In this document: positions 1-6,896 of the stretch, piece by piece | How positions within the stretch are numbered: position 1 is the first letter of the stretch | How the letters are laid out: each line of letters begins with the position of its first letter | Origin: Pseudomonadota bacterium | GTDB lineage: Bacteria; Pseudomonadota; Gammaproteobacteria; Burkholderiales; SG8-39 | Direction: 5' to 3' | DNA: 8,409 nucleotides | Assembly: GCA_021825225.1 (NCBI GenBank) | Contig: JAKAIH010000095.1 | Coordinates: forward strand, 1-8,409 | Notes under the pieces: model-generated | Databases searched by the model: none | What the model was told of the DNA's origin: nothing | Seen by the model: the letters and a program-made list of their open reading frames with translations, nothing else | Translations under genes and position numbers: made by a program

Positions 1-1284
1 GGCGCGCTCGGCGTGATCAACGAATCCAACCTGTTCCCGTCGGTATGCGGCCGCGTCTGCCCGCAGGAATCTCAATGCGAGGCGCAATGCGTCGTCGGCC
101 GGAACAAGAAGATTGCAATGGAGCCGGTCGCGATCGGGCGGCTCGAGCGCTTCATCGGCGACAATGCGCGCGCACCCAAGGCCGCGCCGCCGCGCTTCGA
201 GCGGACGCTGGGCAAGATCGCCGTGGTCGGCTCCGGCCCCTCGGGACTCGCCGTCGCCGCCGATTTGGCGCGCTACGGCTGCGACGTCACCGTATTCGAG
301 GCGCTGCACGTGATCGGGGGCGTGCTCCAGTACGGGATCCCGCCGTTCCGCCTGCCGCGCGACATCATCAGTCGCGAGGTCGACAGCCTGAGGAACATGG
401 GCGTGAAGTTCGAGACCAACAAGGTGATCGGCAAGACCTTTTCCATCGCCAAGCTCATGGGCGACATGGGCTACGACGCGGTCTTCGTCGGCGCCGGCGC
501 CGGCGCGCCGTCCTTTCTCGGCATTCCCGGCGAATTTGCCGGACAGGTCTATTCCGCCAACGAATTCCTCACCCGCGTCAACCTGATGGGCGGCGACAAG
601 TTCCCCTATCTCGATACGCCGATCACCCTGGGCAAGAGCGTGGTGGTGATCGGTGCCGGCAATACCGCGATGGACTGCCTGCGCGTCGCCAAGCGCCTGG
701 GCGCGCCGACCGTGCGCTGCGTCTATCGCCGCTCGGAGGCCGAGGCGCCGGCGCGCATCGAGGAGATCCGCCACGCCAAGGAGGAAGGCATAGAGTTCTT
801 CTTCCTGCACACGCCGGTCGCGATCCTCACCGACGACGAGGGCAATGTGCGCGGCATGCGCGTGCAGAAGATGACGCTCGGCGAGCCCGATGAGAAGGGC
901 CGGCGCAAGCCCGTGCCGCTGGAGGAGTTCGTCGAGCTGGAATGCGACACCGCGATCTATGCGCTGGGCACCAAGGCCAATCCGATCGTCACCCAATCGA
1001 CCGACGGGCTGGGCCTGAACAAATGGGGCTATATCGTCGCCGACCCGGTGACGCAGGCCACCACGCTCCCGGGCGTGTTCGCCGGCGGCGACATCGTCAC
1101 CGGCGCTGCAACCGTCATTCTTGCGATGGGCGCGGGGCGCCGCGCGGCCAGGGCCATCGGCGCCTATCTGCAGGGCGGCAAGCAGAAATGGCCCATCACC
1201 CAGGAAGACGCCGATGCGTTCGCGCCGCCGGCAGCCGTCGCCGCGGCCGCAGCAGCGGCAAATCAGAGCGTGAGCCCATCATGA
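1..1284 (+). CDS. GltD/NfnB-type FAD-dependent NAD(P)H oxidoreductase, 5' truncated by window edge
   Basis: A flavoprotein of the glutamate synthase small-subunit family, which moves electrons between NAD(P)H and Fe-S partners. The frame is open to base 1, and GTG at 13 lies inside a conserved region, so the true start is upstream; roughly 40-50 or more N-terminal residues are missing. Visible parts: a Cys motif C-x3-C-x5-C-x3-C (codons at 46, 58, 76, 88) in the GRVCP context that ligates an Fe-S cluster in this family; an FAD-binding GSGPSG (229-246); a GxxRLP region near 340-360; a second dinucleotide fold GAGNTA (652-669) followed by YRRS (724-735), whose arginines suggest NADP(H); and a C-terminal FAD motif with GGD (1084-1092). 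The end is an Ala-rich tail. It shares ATGA with the next gene. Because nifJ and a ferredoxin lie downstream, a ferredoxin:NAD(P) role (NfnB- or KorC-like) is more likely than glutamate synthesis, but large-subunit or NfnA partners could lie upstream. The family call is firm; the partner is inferred. Confidence 0.9.
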   Translation, partial: GALGVINESNLFPSVCGRVCPQESQCEAQCVVGRNKKIAMEPVAIGRLERFIGDNARAPKAAPPRFERTLGKIAVVGSGPSGLAVAADLARYGCDVTVFEALHVIGGVLQYGIPPFRLPRDIISREVDSLRNMGVKFETNKVIGKTFSIAKLMGDMGYDAVFVGAGAGAPSFLGIPGEFAGQVYSANEFLTRVNLMGGDKFPYLDTPITLGKSVVVIGAGNTAMDCLRVAKRLGAPTVRCVYRRSEAEAPARIEEIRHAKEEGIEFFFLHTPVAILTDDEGNVRGMRVQKMTLGEPDEKGRRKPVPLEEFVELECDTAIYALGTKANPIVTQSTDGLGLNKWGYIVADPVTQATTLPGVFAGGDIVTGAATVILAMGAGRRAARAIGAYLQGGKQKWPITQEDADAFAPPAAVAAAAAAANQSVSPS

Positions 1285-1916
1285 TCACCTGTCCAAGATG
1301 CCACCGCCCGATCGAAGGCGAGGAAGCCTATATCTGCTGCGCCAACCTCGAACTCAGCTGGAGGTGCAGCAGCTGCGGCAAGGTAAGCGAAGGTTTCGCC
1401 TTTCCCTACGGCATGTGCCCGTATTGCAAGGGCAAGCTCGAGTTGCTCGAGCGCGGCGCCATCGACGACGCCAAGGGGCTGGAGGCGATCCGTGCGGCGT
1501 TCGAAATCGAGCTTGGCGGCCATGCCTTCTACCGGCGCGCCTCGACCGAGGCGAAGGACCCGGCGCTGCGTGAGCTGTTCGGCCGCTTCGCCGCGATGGA
1601 GCAGGAACACATGCAGACCCTGTCCAGGCGCTACCACGTCGAGCTGCCGCAGGCGGCCACGGATTTCCAGATCGACCACGCGGCCATATTCGCCGGCGTC
1701 GAGCGCAAGCCCGAGGATCCGGCCAACCTGTTTCGCATCGCCATCGCGTTCGAGGAACGCGCGGTGCAGTTCTTCAGCGAGCAGGGCGCAAAGGCCGCGG
1801 CGGGATCCGTCGAGCACGAACTGTACAAGGAACTCGCCGCTGAAGAGCGCGAGCATGTGGCGCTGATCACCACCGAATACGAGCGCTGGAAATCGGGCAA
1901 GGCAGGCCTGCTGTAG
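1281..1916 (+). CDS. Ferritin-like diiron protein (rubrerythrin-related) with N-terminal Cys-rich metal-binding domain
   Basis: A 211-residue protein. Residues 1-55 carry eight cysteines: C4-x2-C7, vicinal C19-C20, C29-x2-C32-G and C46-P-Y-C49, resembling zinc ribbon or rubredoxin knuckles. Residues about 65-205 form a ferritin-like four-helix bundle with two repeated half-sites: E77 (E-x6-Y84) with E107-x2-H110, and E158 (E-x6-F165) with E189-x2-H192. That is the ligand pattern of a rubrerythrin-type diiron centre. Rubrerythrins reduce hydrogen peroxide using electrons from an Fe(Cys)4 site. Here the Cys domain precedes the diiron domain, the order seen in reverse rubrerythrins. ATG at 1281 is the first start in the frame and overlaps the previous stop (ATGA). 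No strong Shine-Dalgarno sequence precedes it, so translation is probably coupled. Its place between a flavoprotein and oxygen-sensitive PFOR suggests peroxide or oxygen protection, which is inference. Whether the Cys sites hold Zn or Fe cannot be read from the sequence. Confidence 0.85.
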   Translation: MITCPRCHRPIEGEEAYICCANLELSWRCSSCGKVSEGFAFPYGMCPYCKGKLELLERGAIDDAKGLEAIRAAFEIELGGHAFYRRASTEAKDPALRELFGRFAAMEQEHMQTLSRRYHVELPQAATDFQIDHAAIFAGVERKPEDPANLFRIAIAFEERAVQFFSEQGAKAAAGSVEHELYKELAAEEREHVALITTEYERWKSGKAGLL

Positions 1917-1950
1917 CGGCATCGAAGCAGCGGGATCGAGAACATGATTG

Positions 1951-1958
1951 AAAGGAAG
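1951..1958 (+). promoter_or_regulatory. Ribosome binding site of nifJ
   Basis: AAAGGAAG lies just upstream of ATG 1961, with the GGA core four bases from the start. It supports the chosen start, which gives the MSKRLVVLEGNEA N-terminus typical of the family. The 44-base gap to the previous gene shows no clear promoter. Confidence 0.65.
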
Positions 1959-1960
1959 CT

Positions 1961-4900
1961 ATGAGCAAACGCTTGGTCGTCCTCGAGGGTAACGAGGCCG
2001 CTGCACGAATCGCCCACCTCACCAACGAGGTGATTGCGATCTACCCGATCACACCCTCCTCTGCCATGGGCGAATTCGCCGACGCGTGGTCGGCAGCCGG
2101 CCAGAAGAACATCTGGGGCGCCGTGCCCGAGGTGATCGAAATGCAAAGCGAGGCCGGCGCCGCTGGCGCGGTGCACGGCGCGCTGCAGGCCGGCGCGCTG
2201 ACCACCACGTTCACCGCATCGCAGGGCCTGCTGCTGATGCTGCCGAACATGTTCAAGATCGCAGGCGAACTCACGCCCGCGGTGTTCCACATCGCGGCGC
2301 GCACGCTGGCCACCCATCCGCTGTCCATCTTCGGCGACCATAGCGACGTCATGGCCGCAAGGATGACCGGCTGGGCCATGCTCGCCTCCGCCAGCGTGCA
2401 GGAAGCGCAGGACATGGCCATGATCGCGCAGATGGCGACGCTGCGCTCGCGCCTGCCGTTCATGCATTTCTTCGACGGCTTTCGCACCAGCCACGAAGTG
2501 AACAAGCTCGAACTGCTGCTCGAAGATGAGGTGCGTGCGCTGATCGACGAAGAGCTGGTCAGCGCGCACCGCGCGCGCGCGCTCAACCCGGACAAGCCCG
2601 TGCTGCGCGGCTCGGCGCAAAATCCCGATGTGTTTTTCCAGGCGCGCGAAGCCTGCAACCCGTTCTATCTCGCGGTGCCCGGCATCGTGCAGGAATGCAT
2701 GGACCGTTTCGCCAAGCTCACCCATCGCCACTACCGGCTGTTCGATTACCAGGGCGCCGCCGATGCCGAACGCGTGCTGGTGCAGATGGGCTCGGGCGTC
2801 GGCGCCTCGGGTGAAGCAGTGCGGGCGCTGGCCGCGCGCGGGGAGAAGGTGGGCCTGCTGACGGTGCGCCTGTACCGGCCGTTCGATACGCAGGCTTTCG
2901 TCGCGGCGCTGCCCAAGAGCGTGCGCGCCCTCGCGGTGCTCGACCGCACCAAGGAGCCGGGCTCGATCGGCGAGCCTTTGTACCAGGATATCGTCACAGC
3001 CCTGGTCGAGGCGTGGCCGCAGGATGTCGCAACGCCCAAGGTCATCGGCGGCCGCTACGGTTTGTCGTCCAAGGAATACACGCCGGCGATGGCGAAGGCG
3101 GCCCTGGACGAGCTGGCCAAAGCGCAGCCCAAGCGCCATTTCACCGTAGGCATCGTCGACGACGTCACCCGCCTTTCGCTGCCGGTGGACGAGAGCTTCG
3201 ATACCGAGGCCGAAGGCGTCACCCGCGCCGTGTTCTACGGTTTGGGCGCGGACGGCACAGTCGGCGCGACCAAGAACTCGGTCAAGATCATCGGTGAGAA
3301 CACACCGCTGTACGCGCAAGGCTACTTCGTCTATGACAGCAAGAAGTCGGGCGCGGTCACGATCTCGCACCTGCGTTTCGGCCCGAAGCCGATCGAATCG
3401 ACCTACCTGATCCGCCAGGCCGATTTCGTCGCCTGTCACCAGTTCGAATTCATGGAAAAACTGGACGTGCTCGCACTGGCGCGCCCGGGCGCAACCTTCC
3501 TGTTGAACAGTCCCTACGGACCGGATGAGGTATGGGACAAGCTCCCGCGCGAGGCGCAGGAGCAGATTCTCGCGAAGAAACTCAAGATGTACGTGGTCGA
3601 TGCGCTCGCGGTGGCGAAGGCCGCAGGCCTCGCCGGCCGCATCAATACCGTCACGCAAGCCTGTTTCTTCGCGATTTCCGGCATTCTGCCGCGCGACGAG
3701 GCGATCGAGAAAATAAAATCCTCGATCCGCAAGACTTACGGCAAGCGCGGCGAGACCGTTTTGCACCGCAACTTCGCGGCCGTGGACCAGTCCCTCGCCG
3801 CGTTGCGCGAGGTGAAGGTACCGGGCCGGGCCGACTCCGCGCGGCAGCGCCGGCCGGTGGTGTCGCGCGCAGCCCCGGATTTCGTGCAACGCGTCACCGC
3901 GATGATGCTCGACGGCAAAGGCGACCTGCTGCCGGTGTCGGCGCTGCCTGTCGACGGCACCTTCCCCACCGGGACTTCGCAGTGGGAAAAACACAGCGTC
4001 GCCCACGAGATTCCGATCTGGGACCCGGCCATCTGCACCCAGTGCGCGCTTTGCCCGCTGATGTGCCCGCATGCGGCCATCCGCATGAATGCGTATTCGC
4101 CCGAACAGCTGAAGGGTGCGCCGGCGGGATTCAAGAGCGTACCCTGGAGGAGCAAGGATGCAGGAGCGCTCGAGGGCTGGGCCTACACCCTGCAAGTGGC
4201 GCCGGACGATTGCACCGGCTGCGGCATCTGCGTGGACATCTGCCCGTCGCGCAGCAAGGAAGAGGCCAAGCACAAGGCGATCAACATGGCGCCCAAGCTC
4301 GAGCACCTCGAGACGGAGCGGCGCAATTACGAGTTCTTCCTCGGCTTGCCCGAAACGCGCCCGGCCTGGGACACCATCGACCTGCTGAAGGGCTCGCAGC
4401 TGCGTCTGCCGCTGTTCGAATACTCCGGCGCCTGCGCCGGCTGCGGCGAGACGCCGTATCTGAAGTTGCTGTCGCAGCTCTATGGCGACCATCTGCTGGT
4501 GGCCAACGCGACCGGCTGCTCGTCCATCTACGGCGGCAACCTGCCCTCCACGCCCTGGGCGCAGAACCGCGCCGGCCAGGGGCCGGCCTGGGCCAACAGC
4601 CTGTTCGAGGACAACGCCGAGTTCGGCTTGGGCATGCGCCTCGCGCTCGATGCGCAGCGCGACCTGGCGCAGGGGCTGCTGAAAGCCTTGCGCGGCGAAA
4701 TCGGCGAGAGCCTGGCGGACGCGCTGCTCGAGGCGCCGCAGGACTCCGACGAGCAGATTCGCAAGCAGCGCAAGCGCGTGGCCGAGCTCAAGTCCATCCT
4801 GTCCCAAATCGAGTCGGCGCGCGCGCGTGAACTGCTGGCGGTCGCCGACAGCCTGATCACGCGCAGCGTGTGGATCGTGGGCGGCGACGGCTGGGCCTAC

Positions 4901-5599
4901 GACATCGGCTACGGCGGCCTGGACCACGTGCTCGCCTCGGGACGCAACGTCAACATCCTGGTGCTGGACACCGAGGTGTACAGCAATACCGGCGGCCAGG
5001 CCTCCAAGTCCACGCAGCGCGGCGCGGTGGCGAAGTTCGCCGCGGCCGGCAAATCCTCCGGCAAGAAGGACCTGGGCATGATCGCGATGGCCTACGGCAA
5101 CGTCTATGTCGCCCAGGTGGCGATGGGCGCCAACCCGGTGCACACCGCGCGCACGTTCCAGGAAGCGGCATCCTGGCCGGGCGTGTCCTTGATCATCGCC
5201 TACAGCCACTGCATCGCCCACGGCATCGACATGGCCACCGGCATGAGCCATCAGCGCGAAGCGGTCAAGAGCGGCTACCTCACGCTGTACCACTACGACC
5301 CGCGCCTGGGCATGGGCGGAGCCGACCAGCCGCTGAAGCTCGATTCGCGCAAACCGACCATGCCGGTGGAGCGCTTCACCATGAAGGAAGGCCGTTACGC
5401 CATGCTCGCGCAGGCCGATCCGGAACGCGCGAAGCAGTTGCTGATCGCCGCGCAGGCCGATGCCGATGCGCGCTGGCAGCTGTACGAGCAGGTGGCCGGC
5501 GTGCACCGTACCGTGACCAGGCAGGATAAACACGATGCGCCCGGGGACACCCCGGCTGCGCCGGCGAGCGCATCCCATCCCAAGGAAGAGCAATCATGA
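1961..5599 (+). CDS. nifJ: Pyruvate:ferredoxin (flavodoxin) oxidoreductase, single-chain
   Basis: This 1212-residue cytoplasmic enzyme converts pyruvate, CoA and oxidised ferredoxin to acetyl-CoA, CO2 and reduced ferredoxin, using TPP and three [4Fe-4S] clusters. All expected domains are present. The N-terminal domain has YPITPSS (28-34) with T31, E64 and R114 at the same numbers as the substrate/TPP residues I recall from Desulfovibrio africanus PFOR. A transketolase-C-like domain with RLYRPF (303-308) and DRTKEPG (from 328) follows. The gamma/EKR region spans about 420-610. Two CxxCxxCxxxCP motifs (C692/695/698/702 and C751/754/757/761) bind the medial and distal clusters. The proximal cluster is ligated by C825, C828, C853 and C1084. 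The TPP site is GDG 975-977 with SNTGGQ (1008-1013). The enzyme looks intact. The last ~28 residues form a charged, Ala/Pro-rich tail, not the protective C-terminal domain of D. africanus. Its stop overlaps the next ATG. Pyruvate specificity rests on overall similarity; physiological direction is unknown. Confidence 0.97.
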   Translation: MSKRLVVLEGNEAAARIAHLTNEVIAIYPITPSSAMGEFADAWSAAGQKNIWGAVPEVIEMQSEAGAAGAVHGALQAGALTTTFTASQGLLLMLPNMFKIAGELTPAVFHIAARTLATHPLSIFGDHSDVMAARMTGWAMLASASVQEAQDMAMIAQMATLRSRLPFMHFFDGFRTSHEVNKLELLLEDEVRALIDEELVSAHRARALNPDKPVLRGSAQNPDVFFQAREACNPFYLAVPGIVQECMDRFAKLTHRHYRLFDYQGAADAERVLVQMGSGVGASGEAVRALAARGEKVGLLTVRLYRPFDTQAFVAALPKSVRALAVLDRTKEPGSIGEPLYQDIVTALVEAWPQDVATPKVIGGRYGLSSKEYTPAMAKAALDELAKAQPKRHFTVGIVDDVTRLSLPVDESFDTEAEGVTRAVFYGLGADGTVGATKNSVKIIGENTPLYAQGYFVYDSKKSGAVTISHLRFGPKPIESTYLIRQADFVACHQFEFMEKLDVLALARPGATFLLNSPYGPDEVWDKLPREAQEQILAKKLKMYVVDALAVAKAAGLAGRINTVTQACFFAISGILPRDEAIEKIKSSIRKTYGKRGETVLHRNFAAVDQSLAALREVKVPGRADSARQRRPVVSRAAPDFVQRVTAMMLDGKGDLLPVSALPVDGTFPTGTSQWEKHSVAHEIPIWDPAICTQCALCPLMCPHAAIRMNAYSPEQLKGAPAGFKSVPWRSKDAGALEGWAYTLQVAPDDCTGCGICVDICPSRSKEEAKHKAINMAPKLEHLETERRNYEFFLGLPETRPAWDTIDLLKGSQLRLPLFEYSGACAGCGETPYLKLLSQLYGDHLLVANATGCSSIYGGNLPSTPWAQNRAGQGPAWANSLFEDNAEFGLGMRLALDAQRDLAQGLLKALRGEIGESLADALLEAPQDSDEQIRKQRKRVAELKSILSQIESARARELLAVADSLITRSVWIVGGDGWAYDIGYGGLDHVLASGRNVNILVLDTEVYSNTGGQASKSTQRGAVAKFAAAGKSSGKKDLGMIAMAYGNVYVAQVAMGANPVHTARTFQEAASWPGVSLIIAYSHCIAHGIDMATGMSHQREAVKSGYLTLYHYDPRLGMGGADQPLKLDSRKPTMPVERFTMKEGRYAMLAQADPERAKQLLIAAQADADARWQLYEQVAGVHRTVTRQDKHDAPGDTPAAPASASHPKEEQS
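5582..5590 (+). promoter_or_regulatory. Ribosome binding site of the PyrD-like gene, inside the nifJ 3' end
   Basis: AAGGAAGAG ends five bases before ATG 5596, with its AGGA core nine bases from the start. It lies in the last nifJ codons. With the ATGA overlap, this suggests translational coupling of the two proteins. Confidence 0.65.
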
Positions 5600-6603
5600 G
5601 CACCGATCTGCGCAGCCGATATCTCGGGCTGGAACTGCGGAACCCCATCGTCGCCGCAGCCTCGCCCGTAACCAGTTCGCTCGACAGCCTGAAGCAGCTG
5701 CAGGACGCCGGCGTGGCGGCCGTGGTGCTGCCCTCGCTGTTCGAGGAGCAGCTCGAGCACGAGGAAATGGCCACCCACAACCTGATGCTCGCGGGCTCGG
5801 AGCTGTCGCCGGAGGCGCGCGGCTTCTTTCCCGAAATGCAGAACTACAACACCGGCCCGGACAATTACCTGAAACTGATCGGCGCTGCCAAGCGGGCGCT
5901 GTCGGTGCCGGTGATCCCCAGTCTGAACGGCCACACGCCCGGGGGCTGGACGCGCATCGCCAAGCGCTTCGAGGAGGCCGGCGCCGACGCGATCGAGCTG
6001 AACATCTACTTCCTCGCCACCGACCCGCAGAGCACCGGCGCGGAAGTGGAAAAGCGCTACGTCGACCTGGTGGCCTCGGTCAGCAGCATGGTCTCGATCC
6101 CGGTGGCAGTGAAGGTATCGCCCTATTTCAGCGCCATGGCCAATATGGCGGCGCGCCTCGCAGGCGCCGGCGCAGCAGGCCTGGTGCTGTTCAACCGCTT
6201 CGTGCAGCCGGACATACTCCTCGACGAACTCGAGGTGGCGCCGCATCTGGTGCTGTCGACTTCCGACGAGCTGCGCCTGGCGCTGCGCTGGATCGCCATC
6301 CTGCGCGGCCGCGTCAAGGCGAGTCTGGCAGCCACCGGCGGCGCGCATACCGCGGAGGACGCACTCAAGCTGCTGCTCGCGGGCGCCGACTGCGTGATGC
6401 TCGCCAGCAGCCTGCTGCGCCGGGGACCGGCGCACGTCGGCGCCCTGGTGAGCGGCATCGAAAAATGGATGACAGAGCGCGAATACACCTCGGTCGAACA
6501 GATGAAAGGCTCGCTCAGCCAGCAGGCCTGCCCCGACCCGGCCGCTTTCGAGCGCAGCAATTACATGAAGGCGCTGACCTCGTATACCGGTGACTCGGTA
6601 TAA
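5596..6603 (+). CDS. Dihydroorotate dehydrogenase-like FMN-barrel protein, probably not a true PyrD
   Basis: A 335-residue TIM-barrel protein related to class 1 dihydroorotate dehydrogenases. The N-terminus has the strand-one motif NPIVAAASPVT (16-26). PSLNG follows at about 113, and K173 in VKVSP matches the conserved FMN-contacting lysine. ATGG (246-249) and the later LASSLLRRG (269-277) fit the FMN phosphate loops. The striking difference is at 136-144: true DHODs have N-x-S-C/S-P-N with a catalytic Cys or Ser, but here the stretch reads NIYFLATDP, with neither in that position. FMN binding may therefore persist while dihydroorotate oxidation is doubtful. No pyrimidine gene is nearby. ATG 5596 overlaps the nifJ stop and has a good Shine-Dalgarno sequence, which argues for a role with PFOR. 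From memory, PyrD-like genes next to nifJ occur in other bacteria; the function is not known to me. Candidate roles are an FMN oxidoreductase for another substrate or an accessory electron-transfer protein. Confidence 0.88.
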   Translation: MSTDLRSRYLGLELRNPIVAAASPVTSSLDSLKQLQDAGVAAVVLPSLFEEQLEHEEMATHNLMLAGSELSPEARGFFPEMQNYNTGPDNYLKLIGAAKRALSVPVIPSLNGHTPGGWTRIAKRFEEAGADAIELNIYFLATDPQSTGAEVEKRYVDLVASVSSMVSIPVAVKVSPYFSAMANMAARLAGAGAAGLVLFNRFVQPDILLDELEVAPHLVLSTSDELRLALRWIAILRGRVKASLAATGGAHTAEDALKLLLAGADCVMLASSLLRRGPAHVGALVSGIEKWMTEREYTSVEQMKGSLSQQACPDPAAFERSNYMKALTSYTGDSV

Positions 6604-6604
6604 A
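6574..6604 (+). promoter_or_regulatory. Candidate sigma70-like promoter for the ferredoxin gene
   Basis: TATAAA (6599-6604, continuing to TATAAAT) is a good -10 match in otherwise GC-rich DNA. CTGACC (6574-6579) matches four of six -35 positions, with a 19-base spacer, longer than ideal. Transcription would begin near 6611 and give a leader of about 30 bases before ATG 6642. The -10 overlaps the stop codon of the PyrD-like gene, so chance is possible. Confidence 0.3.
6583..6602. repeat. Perfect 20-bp inverted repeat (7-bp arms, 6-base centre) upstream of ferredoxin
   Basis: TATACCG (6583-6589) and CGGTATA (6596-6602) are exact reverse complements around GTGACT. The repeat covers the end of the PyrD-like gene and overlaps the candidate -10 of the ferredoxin promoter. 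It could be a repressor operator or, in RNA, a short hairpin affecting expression or stability across the gene junction. It has no following T-tract, so it is not a typical terminator. The arms being set by coding constraint is also possible. Confidence 0.5.
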
Positions 6605-6630
6605 TGAAGCGGCGTCGCACATTAACCCCT

Positions 6631-6636
6631 AGGAGA
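6631..6636 (+). promoter_or_regulatory. Strong ribosome binding site of the ferredoxin gene
   Basis: AGGAGA lies five bases before ATG 6642. It is the best Shine-Dalgarno match in the cluster, fitting a small electron carrier needed in excess over its enzymes. It fixes the start, which gives the standard MALTINDDC N-terminus. Confidence 0.75.
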
Positions 6637-6641
6637 CAGCA

Positions 6642-6884
6642 ATGGCATTAACCATCAACGACGACTGCACATCATGCGACGCTTGCCCGGAGGTTTGCCC
6701 GAATAAGGCGATCAGCGTTGCCAGTCCCTATGTCATCGACCCGGCACTGTGCACCGAGTGCGTAGGCGCGCACGACGAGCCGCAGTGCATGACGGTATGC
6801 CCGGCCGACTGCATCATTCCGAACCCGGACTTCCCCGAGACCAAAGAACAGCTGCTCGCGAAATACCACAGCCTGCACGGCTGA
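6642..6884 (+). CDS. Allochromatium-type 2[4Fe-4S] ferredoxin (YfhL family)
   Basis: An 80-residue soluble electron carrier with nine cysteines. The first motif is C9-x2-C12-x2-C15-x3-C19-P. The second is C37-x2-C40-x8-C49-x3-C53-P, with an extended loop (VGAHDEPQ) between C40 and C49, plus the extra C57 in ADCII. The insertion and ninth cysteine are the signature of the Allochromatium vinosum-type dicluster ferredoxins, known for clusters of very different and very low potentials. A ferredoxin of this class donates electrons to benzoyl-CoA reductase in Thauera aromatica, and close relatives are widespread in proteobacteria. It is the obvious partner of the upstream NifJ and, by inference, of the GltD-like flavoprotein. 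It lies 38 bases after the PyrD-like gene, with its own strong Shine-Dalgarno sequence and a possible separate promoter. The length matches the family and it appears intact. The actual partners are inferred from position. Confidence 0.95.
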   Translation: MALTINDDCTSCDACPEVCPNKAISVASPYVIDPALCTECVGAHDEPQCMTVCPADCIIPNPDFPETKEQLLAKYHSLHG

Positions 6885-6896
6885 AATCCGTTTCCC

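Noticed and set aside
1944..1964. Six-codon mini-ORF (MIERKL) whose stop overlaps the nifJ start
   Set aside because: It could act as a coupling leader peptide, but it has no Shine-Dalgarno sequence of its own and is short enough to arise by chance.
2570..4829. Alternating CG tracts (2570-2582 and 4817-4829) as possible Z-DNA or slippage sites
   Set aside because: Both lie in nifJ coding sequence, encode ordinary residues and are expected in DNA this GC-rich.
3532..4830. A 432-codon plus-strand frame inside nifJ
   Set aside because: Arg/Ala-rich shadow frame in GC-rich coding DNA. The nifJ frame carries all conserved motifs through this stretch.
1631..5593. A 1320-codon open frame on the minus strand opposite nifJ and the diiron gene
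   Set aside because: Its codons are exact reverse complements of the nifJ codons, so it stays open because nifJ avoids TTA, CTA and TCA until its last sense codon (TCA at 5594-5596). The translated product is Arg/His/Ala-rich with no family features. It is a by-product of GC-rich codon use.
5596..6603. Annotation as genuine pyrD (dihydroorotate dehydrogenase)
   Set aside because: The catalytic loop lacks the Cys/Ser and the Pro-Asn that follow it, and no pyrimidine genes are nearby.
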